From assembly GCA_022701365.1 (NCBI GenBank), contig JAKUHH010000177.1:620001-684000 (forward strand): a DNA stretch of 64,000 nucleotides, in the 5' to 3' direction. Below, piece by piece: positions 1-11,310 of this stretch (position 1 is its first letter; each line of letters starts with the position of its first letter). The translations under genes were made by a program, and so were the position numbers. The notes under the pieces were generated by a model that did no database searches, was not told the DNA's origin, and saw only the letters and a program-made list of their open reading frames with translations. The DNA comes from Mycocentrospora acerina. Its lineage: Eukaryota; Ascomycota; Dothideomycetes; Pleosporales.

Positions 1-1952
1 TGTGAAGCCCAGGATACCGTGCGGGTTGCAGCATCAAAGGCCTTGTGAAGTTCGCAAGGATGGTGTACTGAGGCTAGGCTACAGGCGGGCAAAACCGAAT
101 AGGTGGACAGATGGCCAACGAGAAACGGCGTCTGCTTTATCAGTCGTGAATTGCGTGCGTGAGGAGGCGGAAAATCGCGCGTGTCGGAGGTGGATAGTGA
201 GTGGGAGGAAAAGGATGGCGAAGTGGAAGGAGAGCGAGAGGGAGGCAGAAGGATAGGAGGGAAGCACGAAGGGGCTAGGGACCAAGTGTGAAACCTGATT
301 GACCAACGAAACTCGGCGCGCTTATTGGCCGAGAATTTGTTGTTCCATGACTAAGTTTTAGCGCGAGACTAGCGCGCTCTTATGACCAACACCCCAGGCA
401 CATGCGGAGCTGACGTATGTCCTTTCATAATGTCGCTTATAGCGACACAGGCCTCATTCGAATAGAGAATCTTACAGTACGTCCGTCGTGCACACTTGAG
501 CTGTCAGTACATTGCAGAAAAATTATCTCTATGGCTGTCAACGACGCTCTACCAACCAGTGAGTCCCTGCAGATGTAATATTGCAGCCTGTCCTGTAAGG
601 TAATGTGATTGCTGCATACCAGGAAATTAATTCTTTAACAGTGCTTCTAAATCACTTAGAAAGTTGAGGTTAAAAGTTGCATAGTTAATTCAAATTTATG
701 TGTAAGTAGTACTAATTACTTTATCGCTCTCTTACCAACAATCGCTCGACAGTTGATAGCTTCATAGAGGTGATTAGAATTCTCGCCGTCTTATGTCACT
801 CATGATCTATTTTTACTCACTCTACTCAATAGAACGGTGACTGAATTCATGTTACGAATATGCGATGATATAATTAAACAACGGTAGACCGATTGTATTT
901 AACAATGCTTCTAATGGTACACTGTCACTCTCAATGTTCTTGAGTTTGTACCTAATCAGCGCATTATTTATAAAACAATTCCATAATCAACTGCAAGAAT
1001 TGAGAAAAGTATTTGAAAAAGATCAAATGAGTGATTTACATCCACTTAAAAAAATTATTTGTATGGTCTCTTTCCCCTACATTCATAACGTCAACACATT
1101 TTTCAATGAGATTAATGTGAAGCGCAACTGTTACAGCTCAAATATATTTCAACCTTAGCCGTGAGACTAGTAGACTGTAATATTCCACGAAACAGTAACT
1201 GTCGCATAGAGTATATCAATCTCTTAGCCTTACAGTTAGAGATCAATTGGTTTTTGGCTGTGACAGTAACTATTTTAATAATAAAAAAGCATGACAGCAA
1301 AACTATTTTGAAGCCCTGAAGCGTATGCAGACAATTATAGCTATATGCAAGCTTCACTATAACAACGCATGCGTGCAACAGTAAGACTATAACAAATTTT
1401 GAATAAAACAAATGAATAGTATCGTTGTGGTTCTTGATCATTTGCGGGATCGCGCCGCTGCTCACGTTTGAGATGATGACAACTTTGTTCCACAATGCCA
1501 AAATGAGAAATTTTGAACCAAATGGGATTTCAGCAATTCTAAAAAGACTTAAGTGAACTATGAACCCATGTAAGCTACCTCTAGTGTTGAGGTGATCTTA
1601 TCTAATATTATCATCACCTTTCGACGACACCATGGCGATCTACGCCATGCGAGAATATCTCTAAACTTACTACATGACCGTAGCGGCTACAGAGTTTTTA
1701 GCAACGCTTAATTTAAAAATGTATAATGTTCAACTAAATTGTAAATAACGTTGACTTTTTCTCCAAAAAATGAATTTTTTAGACTTTAGCGTGCGGTTGA
1801 CAATGTGAAGTCATTCAAGTTTATCAATGCATATCCTTCTGGCATCAATAGCATTTAGTGTTGATAAGTAAACTTCTTAGAGTCGCTAAAGAAAAGCTTG
1901 TTTATGTAAGATTTATTGGGTGCTAATTTTTTAGTAATAACTTGATGCATCT

Positions 1953-2085
1953 TGTCAGCCTGCACGCCTGTGAGCACATGTGCAAGCACTTGTCTAAGCA
2001 CGTGAGCACTCAGCTACTAGAAAGTCTCCCAGTCCTACACTCATAATAACACAACAAGCTCCTCCTGAATGTTTCATCACATATC
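1953..2085 (+). repeat. Diverged dispersed repeat, related to 15023-15292
   Basis: This stretch starts TGTCAGCCTGCACG, then has GTGAGCACTCAG and AGTCCTACACTC in the same order as the minus strand of 15292 leftwards. The match fades after about 130 bp and no right-hand end was found. It is probably a truncated or heavily mutated copy of the same element. Confidence 0.5.
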
Positions 2086-5000
2086 TTATAATTTAACATT
2101 TGAACTTTAATGCAGCAATGGAAAAATTCTACAAAAAGCTAACGCGATTAAATCATTAGCAAGCTATTTTCCGTATTGTACATAATAGTATCCTCATGTC
2201 TGTATCAACGCAGGTAAAAAGAGAGTTATTCGAATAGAGTCAAATCCACTACAGAGTACATTGGAGTAGTGGGACGAAGGACCAATAAAAAACGATCCTC
2301 TACAATAATAGGTCATGCTAAAGGGACTTCAAAAATTATATTGTACGGCAAATGGTCCTATTTCCTAAAGTACTAAGGTTCAAGAGGGGTTTAGATGGGT
2401 TATGGAGTCAATGCTAGAAATAACGTAGGATAATGCTAAGTACTGCTAGTAACGCTCTACCAGTCTCGGTTTAGATGACAGTCGAGCTGTTTTTTTTATA
2501 AATTCTCTAGCTATCGTTTAGATGAGATCGATATAGGAGTTGTTCGTGCCTTAGGACACGTGACCTGATATTAGCCCGAAACATTTCCGACTAAGAGACA
2601 ATCTGGTTGACTGTGTGGAGTGAACGAAATTTAACAAGAAAGATGATGATAAAAATTGCTAAGTAAAGGTTTGCTTAAGATGAGATAGAGATAAAAAAAG
2701 ATAAGAGAATGAGGTTAATGTGTTCTAAATTTTACTTTCAATGATAGGCATGATTTCTAACTACACAAAATCAGGAATGGTAGATCATTCTTCGCAGTCA
2801 ACAAAGTCAAGGCATTTTATTTGCTCTTTTCTATTGTTTTAATTGTAGAAATTACACATTTACTCTTGCAAAACGTGCCATGTTATACTTGCGAACATAT
2901 CTTGCTAAATTTCATTTAAGGGGCTTGAAAGTTTCAAAATCTTTCTTTCAATAAAAAAATTAACCTCTCCTCTCCGCCATATACTTAAATTTCACTCTTC
3001 ACAAAATCAACCTACAGTAGTCCTCGCTTTCGCCCTACAAAAAGCCTGTTTTTAACAGATGCTACCCTTGTCACCCTATCCAAATCCCAAGTTATTGTCT
3101 GCTCAAGTCTTTCGATGATATACTCTGCGGGTCTGTAGCTTATTGCGTCATTGTTAGATCCATTTTAAGTCATGCTTTATCAGCCAAATTACACACGCTG
3201 ACCTATTTAATGCATAAGTTCAGCTTATCAACTAACGATCTTGCTGGTCAACTTCCAAGCACTTTGAGTAAATCTCTTTTGCTCAATCTACTTAAGTTTT
3301 AGTTGACAATAAACTGATATGTTCAATATTCCTTTCCCTCATTAAAATAATACGAACGCTTCCGTACGTCGCTTGCATATCAATATACATCTTTATTTAC
3401 TGTGCCATGCAAGCCAAAAAGATGCTATAATCTATTATTTGATAGCAATTAGAATAGAACAGTACATAACCTCAGGTTGAATCACTCCATGACAGTGCCT
3501 TATGTCATGTGAGTAACTTTACAAACGATGATTAGGTAGGGAATAGGATTGTTTAAATTTTATAGCATTTCATAGATTATTCAAAAAAATTTAGCTAAGA
3601 GGATTGATGATTAGTGTTCAGCAATTTTCCTCTATTTGTTACTAAAGGCTGAAGTATTCGTGTCATCGCAGAAGAAGCTGCGGAAGCTTCCAGAAAAGCA
3701 AAGAGCAGCAGATCTTGGTGTAGCAAGTTGAGGTTTTGGTGAAGTTTGTCTCAACGCCGATGATCGTGTCCCTTGGCTTCTTGTATCAGTATAAAACTAG
3801 GTTCTAATATTTGAATAAAATTTATTGTTAAGTCCAGTTCAGAAATTTCATTAATATTTTGTCTCTACTCCCTCCCTTGTCTAATCTTTGAAACGTTTTT
3901 TCGTTCAATGAATGACTAACAGACCAACTATCATCTATTCCATTAGCATCATATCTAGTTTGTTAACGTATCAACTTTTTTGACGACTTATAGAAGACCC
4001 CAATCAGACGCTATGTAGCTCATTTTTTATTATTCTTTCAATCCCCCGTAAATGGTAGAATTTCTGCTTTAATATAAATCTCGTGTTCTAAAACCTAATT
4101 CTGATAGCATTTATTCCTCCTTCTTCGTGCGTACGCATTTAGAGCTGCGAAAAGCGGTTTATGGGCAAGATCTATCGCCCACACCATAGTTCCACGATTA
4201 TCAATGCTAGTACCTCAGAAAAAGAATATGAAAAGCAGTTGTCAGGATTTGTCTACCTACCGTGTAGGAGAGCCTCGTTATTTTGAAAACACTGTCTAAA
4301 ATGACTCTTTCTTCTCTTGGTATATTAGAAGATCCATTATAAATTCCATTAAATCTAAATGCTACGGCAAGATGGAGCTTTATCCTGGCAAATTTAGCGT
4401 CAGCTGCTTGAGCAACTATGACGAAGTTAAAAGACAGACTCCGTACTTAATTAATTTGCCTGAAAAAACAGAACTTTCGACCTTTCCCGCCTCGAATCGA
4501 ATATATTATTGAACAACGAATTCTTTAGATCTTATGGCTTGGTGGGTATTCGTTGTTACACAGGCTTAAATTGTGATTATGAAGATTTGTTACACAGTCA
4601 CGGTTCCTGTCAGCGATTTATCGTAAAGTGATCTGCCTTAAATTATTCTTAAACTTTTAGTTACTATAGGCTCTGAACCAGGCTACTGCAGAGACTCTAG
4701 GTCGATGATGTTATATCTTATGGAGACTTGATCAAAGGAATACTAGTAAACAGGACTTTAAATAATCCTACGTAAAGACGCAGTGACCTGACTTCTAAAC
4801 ATATTTGTTTAGTATACTAATATTCTACTCATTCTCTTCACATTGTTTAGCAACCTCTTATATCTACAATAGTAGAATTACTTGAGCCTACAGTATAGAT
4901 GCTAACATCGTTTCCTACTGTGGACTTCATCTTTGTCTCAACACCTACGCAAGCTAGTCTTGTCTCGAACTGCAAGGCCTTTCATTAAGTGCAAAACGAG

Positions 5001-6129
5001 AGGACAATTAAATTTCGCGTCTGTAATATTTTACACTAACTATAATTCAACGTTAATTGGGAAATTTGTAGAAAGCAACTTGAGTTTTTTTAACTTAATT
5101 GGAATTCCTCTGCCCGATTCCATTATAAGACTAAAATACTGATGGATTATGACAAGAGTACCACTGCTACCTCGCCGCAGGCGTCTCGCTACCCTAATCT
5201 CCGACACTAATAAAACGAATAGTATCAGTACCTCGATGTCATTTTAATACTTGTATCACATGACACCAGGTACTTAAGCACGTAGTTTCTGTTGTAGAGA
5301 AAAAAAAAGATATCAGTCTTAATGCCAGGACTCCTAGGTTAATTTTAATGCATCGCGAATTGATTTGGGGTAGTGATGGTTAAATGTTAGTCAGGACTTA
5401 GTATATCATAGTCAACCTTCTAATTGCTATCAACATCTCGGTGCCTGATACTCAGCGTTTCCAAAAATTGTTTCGACCTATCATTCTCTGTCCTGTCTTT
5501 GTGACCGATTTTTTTCAGACAGCAGAGGGGCATAGTGGCGCAATTAGTGTGATCATTGATCAAAGCATTATCTCACGAACCAAATGTATACGTGCTGTGT
5601 TCATTAAAATAAATCAATTTTACCATGACACACACTCTACCTACCTACAAACCTGTAAACATACAAATGACAAATGATGAGAAGATCCAACCATCAATCA
5701 ATCGCTCATAAAACAAATCTAACTCCTGCGTTTACTTAAGGATAATTATTTCAGTATTCAGAAAGAATGACTAGGAATAAATAACGTTTAACAAAATCAT
5801 ATTACCAGGAAATCAGTGCACTTTCTGTCTTCTGACTGCTGTTTAAGACTTCACTTTGTTTCGGTGCCTGGCCGCAGGACTAATCATGTGAATCCTTACG
5901 GTTAATGAAGCTTATCCATTAACGAACCAATCTGCACTCTACTGTAGGTTGGCTTCTAATAGTATCTTAGCAAGCCGATTGATTCTAGTATGTACTAATA
6001 AATATGATTATACACGAGACGCGTAGTAGTTGCTCGTGAAATTCTTTGCGCATTAGCCAAGGCAATGTGCCTGATGACAAATCACAGTAGTCAGTGTGTT
6101 GAGATCGTTGGAGAAACTTTGTCTATGAA

Positions 6130-6266
6130 GCCTCGGCCGAGGCTACACACAGGCTTATCAATCATCATAGATATTTGTCACCTAGCTGCTAGTTGGAACC
6201 TGAAATGTCGGGCTCTTGAAGTCTGAAGTGCGATGTCGGATGGTCGGCTTGTACGCGACGCCGACA
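6130..6266. promoter_or_regulatory. CGG/CCG palindrome cluster upstream of the reductase at 6800
   Basis: A perfect 14-bp palindrome GCCTCGGCCGAGGC lies at 6130-6143. About 60-120 bp further on are two TGTCGG sites (near 6205 and 6234), GTCGGC (6243) and the opposite GCCGACA (6260-6266). CGG inverted repeats are typical binding sites of fungal Zn2Cys6 regulators. They sit 530-670 bp upstream of the ATG at 6800. Function is inferred. Confidence 0.35.
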
Positions 6267-6799
6267 TTTATCAAAGCGCCCCTGACAAGCAAAACATCTG
6301 ATTCATCTGATCTATAGCGTTGGAGACAGAGTTTTTAAAAAAAATTGGATTGTTAGATTACAAGAGTCTCACAGAACGATCTCAGTTAATACAGACAATT
6401 CTTCGAACGAGGATACTCGTTTCTTTGAGTCGTAAATTTTTGACGTAATTTTTGACATAAATTTTGAGGAAGGTATAACTTAAAGAACGAAATTCTTCTC
6501 AAGTAAGCTAGGCCTTAAATTATAAGTTCCTTAGTTTTGGGCATCTCCCCTCTAAAGATTAATGTGATTAAGAGGTCGCTCTGTAATCCCTTCGGCTACA
6601 TTCCGCCATTTTGACGAAGGCATTCATTTATCGAATATACACGCAATGCACATAGGTTTTTGCTTATAAGTAGACATTGAACCTGCTAGATAAACTTGAC
6701 ATTCTCACAGCAATCACTCCTCGAAGTCTAACTCTGTGCTCAAAACTTCACTTTCTTCTCAAACTCCATCTTCCTGCTCGTACTTGCACCACTGAAACC

Positions 6800-7907
6800 A
6801 TGGCGTCCCCAAAAAATCGAGCCGCATACCTTCCAGCAGCAGGTTCTACAATGGAGGTCCACGAATGCTCCTTTCCTGTGGTGGCCGGGCCCGATGAGGT
6901 TGTGATCAAAAATGCTGCAATTGCCATCAACCCTGTGGACTGGCACATGCAAGATCATGGAATTTTTATCCAACAATGGCCTGCAATTATTGGTTGTGAC
7001 GTAGCTGGAGAAATTTACGCAGTTGGATCAAATGTGAAACGTTTCAAGGAAAGCGACAGGGTTATTGGGTAACTTATTAATCTCTCAGTGTGCCCATTTT
7101 TGTGTACTAACATCTGCAAGTCATGCGGTCAATTTCCAAACTGGTCAACCTCAGCATGGGGCTTTCGCTTTGTACACAGTCGTACCTGTTGAAAAAGTCG
7201 CTATTCTCCCGGACGCCATTTCCTTTACAGATGGCGTTGTCATACCTTGCGCGCTGGATGCCGCAATTTGTGCACTTTTTGTCAAAGCTCCCGGTGAAGC
7301 TTTTCCAGGTGTTTCTATTCCCACCTTTGGTCTGCCACTTCCTTCACTGCAGGACTCAGATCAACCTTTGAATAAAATCTTGGTCGTCTATGGTGGTTCA
7401 TCGTCAGTTGGAAGCATGACCATTCAATTGGCTAATGCGGCTGGTATTCAAGTTGTCGCTATCGCAGGTGCCACGAATCTCGGCTTGACTACGCGCTGCG
7501 GAGCAGTCGAAAGTTTCGACTACAAGGATCCGAGTCTTATCTCGAAAGTCGTCAATGCGGTCAACACCCTTGAAGGCGAGTTTGTTGGTATCGTCGATGC
7601 CATCTCTACGGATGACACGTACCAAGTTGACCTTGCTATTCTGGAGAAACTGGGCGGCAAAAACCTTGCATGTACGCATCCTCCACCACCTCAAGTTCCC
7701 AGTAATGTCAAAGCAGGGATGATATTTGCCATGAACGATATTGCGAAGAGTATATATGAGGACTTCATAACGCCTGCCTTACAGGTTGGTAAAATTCAAT
7801 GTCTTCCACAACCTACTGTTGTTGGAAGGGGTCTGGAATACATTCAAGAAGCGTTGAACAAGTCTAAAGTTGGTGTTAGTGCAACAAAACTTGTAGTAGA
7901 GCTCTAA
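6800..7907 (+). CDS. Zinc-free medium-chain reductase (ToxD/enoyl-reductase type), two exons
   Basis: Encodes a 351-residue MDR-superfamily protein in exons 6800-7068 and 7121-7907. The 52-bp intron (GTAACT..TGCAAG, with TACTAAC branch point) restores the frame VIGHAVNFQTG. The ATG at 6800 has a good context (ACCATGG). The N-terminal GroES-like half shows INPVDW (~43-48) and GCDVAGE (~64-70). The Rossmann half shows a quinone-reductase-like nucleotide loop YGGSSSVGS (~residue 178). No cysteine zinc-ligand set is visible, which fits the NADPH-dependent reductases that fungi use as stand-alone or trans-acting enoyl reductases. Substrate is unknown. The next gene is an SDR on the same strand 450 bp downstream, but there is no polyketide synthase nearby, so a biosynthetic role is not supported. 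Confidence 0.9.
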
Positions 7908-8357
7908 GTTCTTGAACAATTATTAGATATAATTATTGTTTATTATTGAAGAATGTTCCCTCGAGTCATTTATCCACCCTTTGCGATGATGAAAATGGTT
8001 GTAGACTCTCTGAGACGAGAAAACGCTAAATTTTGGCTTGATTGGTGTTTAATGAGATGCAGCGTCTGTTGTCAGTTCGCTTATGATGCGCCGTTCTTCC
8101 CTCCAGCATTGCTGGAACTCTATTAGTACTCGCACGCTAATGCAACTGGATTACGCATTAGCGTGCAAAAAAGGCCCATGTGCTCAATAAACAGCAGTAA
8201 CCGTCTGAATTGATAAGATAATAAATGAGTAAAAATTGGTCGTTACGACCATAAATAATCGCTTTTTCCTTTGGTTGTTTCCAATCTTCATCAATTCATT
8301 CTCAAACGCTCCTCCCTTTTTTTCGCTCGTTGTTTTTTTGAAATCCCCATATTCGCA
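7908..8357. other. Intergenic spacer with two tandem hairpins
   Basis: No gene. This 450-bp spacer lies between two plus-strand oxidoreductase genes. It contains a 12-bp perfect inverted repeat (8132-8166) and a smaller one (8102-8116), described separately. Confidence 0.6.
8132..8166. promoter_or_regulatory. Perfect 12-bp inverted repeat upstream of SDR
   Basis: GCACGCTAATGC at 8132-8143 and GCATTAGCGTGC at 8155-8166 are exact reverse complements around an 11-nt spacer. They are followed by a run of six A. A 6-bp palindrome TCCAGC-att-GCTGGA (8102-8116) lies just before. The site is about 190 bp upstream of the ATG at 8358. It could be a dimeric regulator site or an RNA hairpin in the leader or 3' end of the previous gene. 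Confidence 0.45.
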
Positions 8358-9413
8358 ATGGTTGACAGATACGCTGATGCTCATAAAAAGCTCCTCGGCC
8401 CGGGAGACCAACGTCCAACTGCACTACAGATCATAAAAGATGAAGAATGTAAAGGAAGCCTCAAGGGCAAGGTCGTTTTTATCACAGGTTGCTCTGCAGG
8501 TTTGGGTGTGGAGACTGCGCGCGCGATGCTAGCAACAGGCGCCACTCTTTACCTTACAGCCCGAAACCTTGATCGGGCTCGTAAAGCCCTCGGGGAGATA
8601 GCCAAATCACCATGTGTACATCTCTTAGAGATGGATCAGTGCTCGCTCACAAGTGTACGAGAATGCGCTGCCATATTTCTCCAACAGAGCAAAGTGTTGA
8701 ACATCTTGATCAATAACGCTGGCATTATGGCTACACCCGAGGTCACGACTGAAGACGGCTTCGAGTCGCAATTCCAGACCAATCACCTCTCTCACTTCCT
8801 TCTCTTCTCTCTTCTCAAGTCTACCTTGCTTGCCTCGGCTACTCCGGATTACGGCTCCCGCGTCATCAACCTCTCCTCGCTCGGTCACCGCCGTGGTATG
8901 CCAGATCTCGACAATATTAACCTCACCGGCTGCTATGACAAGTGGAGAGCGTACGGAAGTAGCAAGACCTGTAACATCTGGATGGCAAACGAGATTGAGC
9001 GACGATATGGTTCGAGAAATCTGCATGCCTTCTCTGTGCATCCAGGTGGTGTCGTTACCCCATTATGGAACAGCATGAATGCCGAAGACATTACTCATCT
9101 ACGAACCCAGTCAGGCTTTGACGTGAGTCTGAAGTCACCTGAGCAAGGTGCCGCCACAACAGTATGGGGTGCCGTTGCCAGATGCTTGGAAGGTGACGGT
9201 GGTAAATATCTGGACGATGTGCAGATTGGAGGTCCATGGACCCCTGATCTGCCGTTTGCACTACCTGGTTGGGCCCCACATACCCGTGATGAGGCAAGAG
9301 AGAATGAACTGTGGAAATTATCTTTGGGTTGGGTCAAATTGGAGGACGATGATGCCCAGCAGGACAGTCTCGATCGTCCAGCAGAGAATGAATCTGAAGA
9401 ACTAGTAAATTGA
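8358..9413 (+). CDS. Short-chain dehydrogenase/reductase (RDH/WWOX-like)
   Basis: Single-exon gene for 351 residues. I start at the ATG at 8358 (MVDRYADAHK); the frame is open upstream but that part is not SDR-like. The Rossmann motif TGCSAGLG is at 43-50, followed by the NNAG motif. The catalytic serine is in NLSSLGH (S173/S174), and the YGSSK motif is at 199-203, so all of the SDR triad is present. The length and the N-terminal extension GPGDQRPTALQII match the retinol-dehydrogenase/WWOX-like group of NAD(P)H-dependent oxidoreductases; the real substrate cannot be read from sequence. It is a paralogue of the minus-strand SDR at 11311-12306: both have the RPTAxQIIxDE segment at residues 19-29 and the glycine motif at 43-50. 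The C-terminal tail is acidic and hydrophilic. Confidence 0.93.
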   Translation: MVDRYADAHKKLLGPGDQRPTALQIIKDEECKGSLKGKVVFITGCSAGLGVETARAMLATGATLYLTARNLDRARKALGEIAKSPCVHLLEMDQCSLTSVRECAAIFLQQSKVLNILINNAGIMATPEVTTEDGFESQFQTNHLSHFLLFSLLKSTLLASATPDYGSRVINLSSLGHRRGMPDLDNINLTGCYDKWRAYGSSKTCNIWMANEIERRYGSRNLHAFSVHPGGVVTPLWNSMNAEDITHLRTQSGFDVSLKSPEQGAATTVWGAVARCLEGDGGKYLDDVQIGGPWTPDLPFALPGWAPHTRDEARENELWKLSLGWVKLEDDDAQQDSLDRPAENESEELVN

Positions 9414-11310
9414 AGACAAATTCTTGAATTCTTCCTTAATTGATCAGATCCACTTTGCTTCACTGCTCTGTTTCTTCTTCAATACGTCTGTAAGAAAACT
9501 CTAGCTTTTCCTGGCCTTAAAACTGACAAGGACTTGTCATTTTGAGATAGGGTTTCGAGACTATTACAAGCGCATCTGAACTCTTTTCTTCTCACCTGAA
9601 AGCCATGTTTAAGTCTGGTAGAAGGAATTTCTCTCTTTTGTTACTAGCAAAAGACCCACATCCTCGCCCGAGCGACCAACTTTTTATTATCCGAACTGCT
9701 CTTTGCGCTTTTTGAGTGTTACTTGTTTCGTTTAAGTTTTAATTTTCGATTTTTTGTCATGTTGTACATAAATTTTTACCTCGTAGAGTATATGAATCTA
9801 CTAACTTAGCAAGTAGAGAGATCATTTAGGTTTCAGCTGCTACATGTTTTTAGTCTTTCTTGCCGCTAAACGTGACAGCAGCATCGTCCATTTTAACACA
9901 GCAGCCTTGTCTATTGCTATACAATTCAATTTAAAGAGTCATTGTGCTACGCTTTGAATGCAGTAATCATTTTCTACAATATTTGACAAACCAGAGGCTA
10001 CGACGATGTGCCATTTTTGTCTCAACCCACCATTGAACTCGACAGATAAATTATGCAGAAGAAGTAAGTTAATACGAAGCTAGATTAGAATTGAAACAAC
10101 AGCTTCTATCCCGTATAACTCTACTAATAGGATCTCTGCTAGCCTTGAATTAATAGATATTGAAAAATGAAATTGTTGCATGATGTAATGTTGACAAGAT
10201 ACCAAGAATATAAGGTACGATTACATATTCTTTTCAATTGGCCAACATTGATAATATGCAGCTTATGTTCACTAAGTGCCAGTGAAGGTTTCTGTTAGTC
10301 AATTAAAGGGTTGTGCTTCTTGCTGCTGTGACAAGGTGTTTTGAATTGTCATTGGAAATTTCCTTAATTTAAATTCAAAGTTGTAAAAGATGTTACTTCG
10401 AACGATTTTTCGCTAACACAGGAAATCGGTGAATCCGTAAATCGGAATGCGGATTCAAACTACAAACTAGCTGTCAGCTAACAGTATGAACCTTTTAGCC
10501 ACAGCAATATGAAAGTTGGCCTGTTGTAAGATCAAAATGGCGGATACTATTTTTATTTACGTATGAAATTAGATGAATACTCAGGACTCATTAAAATTCC
10601 GACGTTTTCTTATCCAATTACTGAACAAGTTTCTCGTCCAGTTTTGCTTACAGAAATTTGCTGTTGAGAGTAGACTAAGACTAGCCTTCAGACTCCTCAC
10701 CCGAAGATATGGGATGTATTAACAAAGAATTATGCGATTCTCAATGAAGATTCTAAAATGATTGATAAATTGAAGTGGTTTAACGTCTTAGAGAGAGCCT
10801 CCTGTGGGGAATGAAGACGGGCTAAGCTATGGATTACTTAACGCGAAGAATCATCACCAGAGTAGCCTATTCTAAGAGTTTGGTGAGGTGTTAAGTGTTG
10901 TCTCCTTCTCTGTGTGCCTGCCATCCCCCGCCATTTGGAGGTTTTGTCGCTAGTGTTGATGAAGATTCTGAACAAGGATAGTATGGCACTTTCAAGTTTT
11001 ATCAAATAGTAAAGTTTGCTTGATCGATCGGTCGCTTGCCAGCTATTTTTGGGAAGTCGTTTAGATTCACTTGTAACATGCTAAAGTAGAATCCATTCTG
11101 ATTTCATCCTAGGAGCCATTGTTGAAGTGAATGTTGCAGTGAGATTCATGAGAGATGATTTGATTAAAGATTGACTATTCTAACAGAGAGGGAAGTAGAT
11201 ATATAAGTGGTCATGTGACTTGTTAGGTCGCATAGTGGAGCGTTCATATTTCAACAGCCATATCGTTCGGACATGAGATATGTATTCCTATCATAAAAAA
11301 GATCTTGTAC
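9414..11310. other. Spacer between convergent SDR genes
   Basis: 1.9 kb between two genes facing each other. No coding signal was seen. A decayed repeat copy lies at 10472-10530. Confidence 0.6.
10472..10530 (-). repeat. Dispersed ~60-bp repeat, copy C
   Basis: On the minus strand this reads CAACAGGCCAACTTTCAT then GCTGTGGCTA, in the same order as copies at 33661-33720 and 29295-29354. Identity is roughly 70 % by eye. Part of a decayed dispersed family. Confidence 0.45.

Larger units (their letters stand above)
1..6799. other. Gene-free AT-rich stretch
   Basis: No gene with a recognisable product was found on either strand; open frames are short and lack family features. The first ~300 bases are richer in G+C and purine-rich on the plus strand, hence CT-rich on the minus strand. 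That resembles a fungal promoter/5' leader and may belong to a minus-strand gene lying left of the window (inference). The rest is AT-rich with many stops in all frames. It holds one decayed repeat near 1953-2085 and, at its right end, CGG-containing palindromes that may belong to the promoter of the gene at 6800. Confidence 0.6.

Noticed and set aside
1112..1501. 129-codon minus-strand frame
   Set aside because: AT-rich, non-family product in a region without other coding signals; likely chance.
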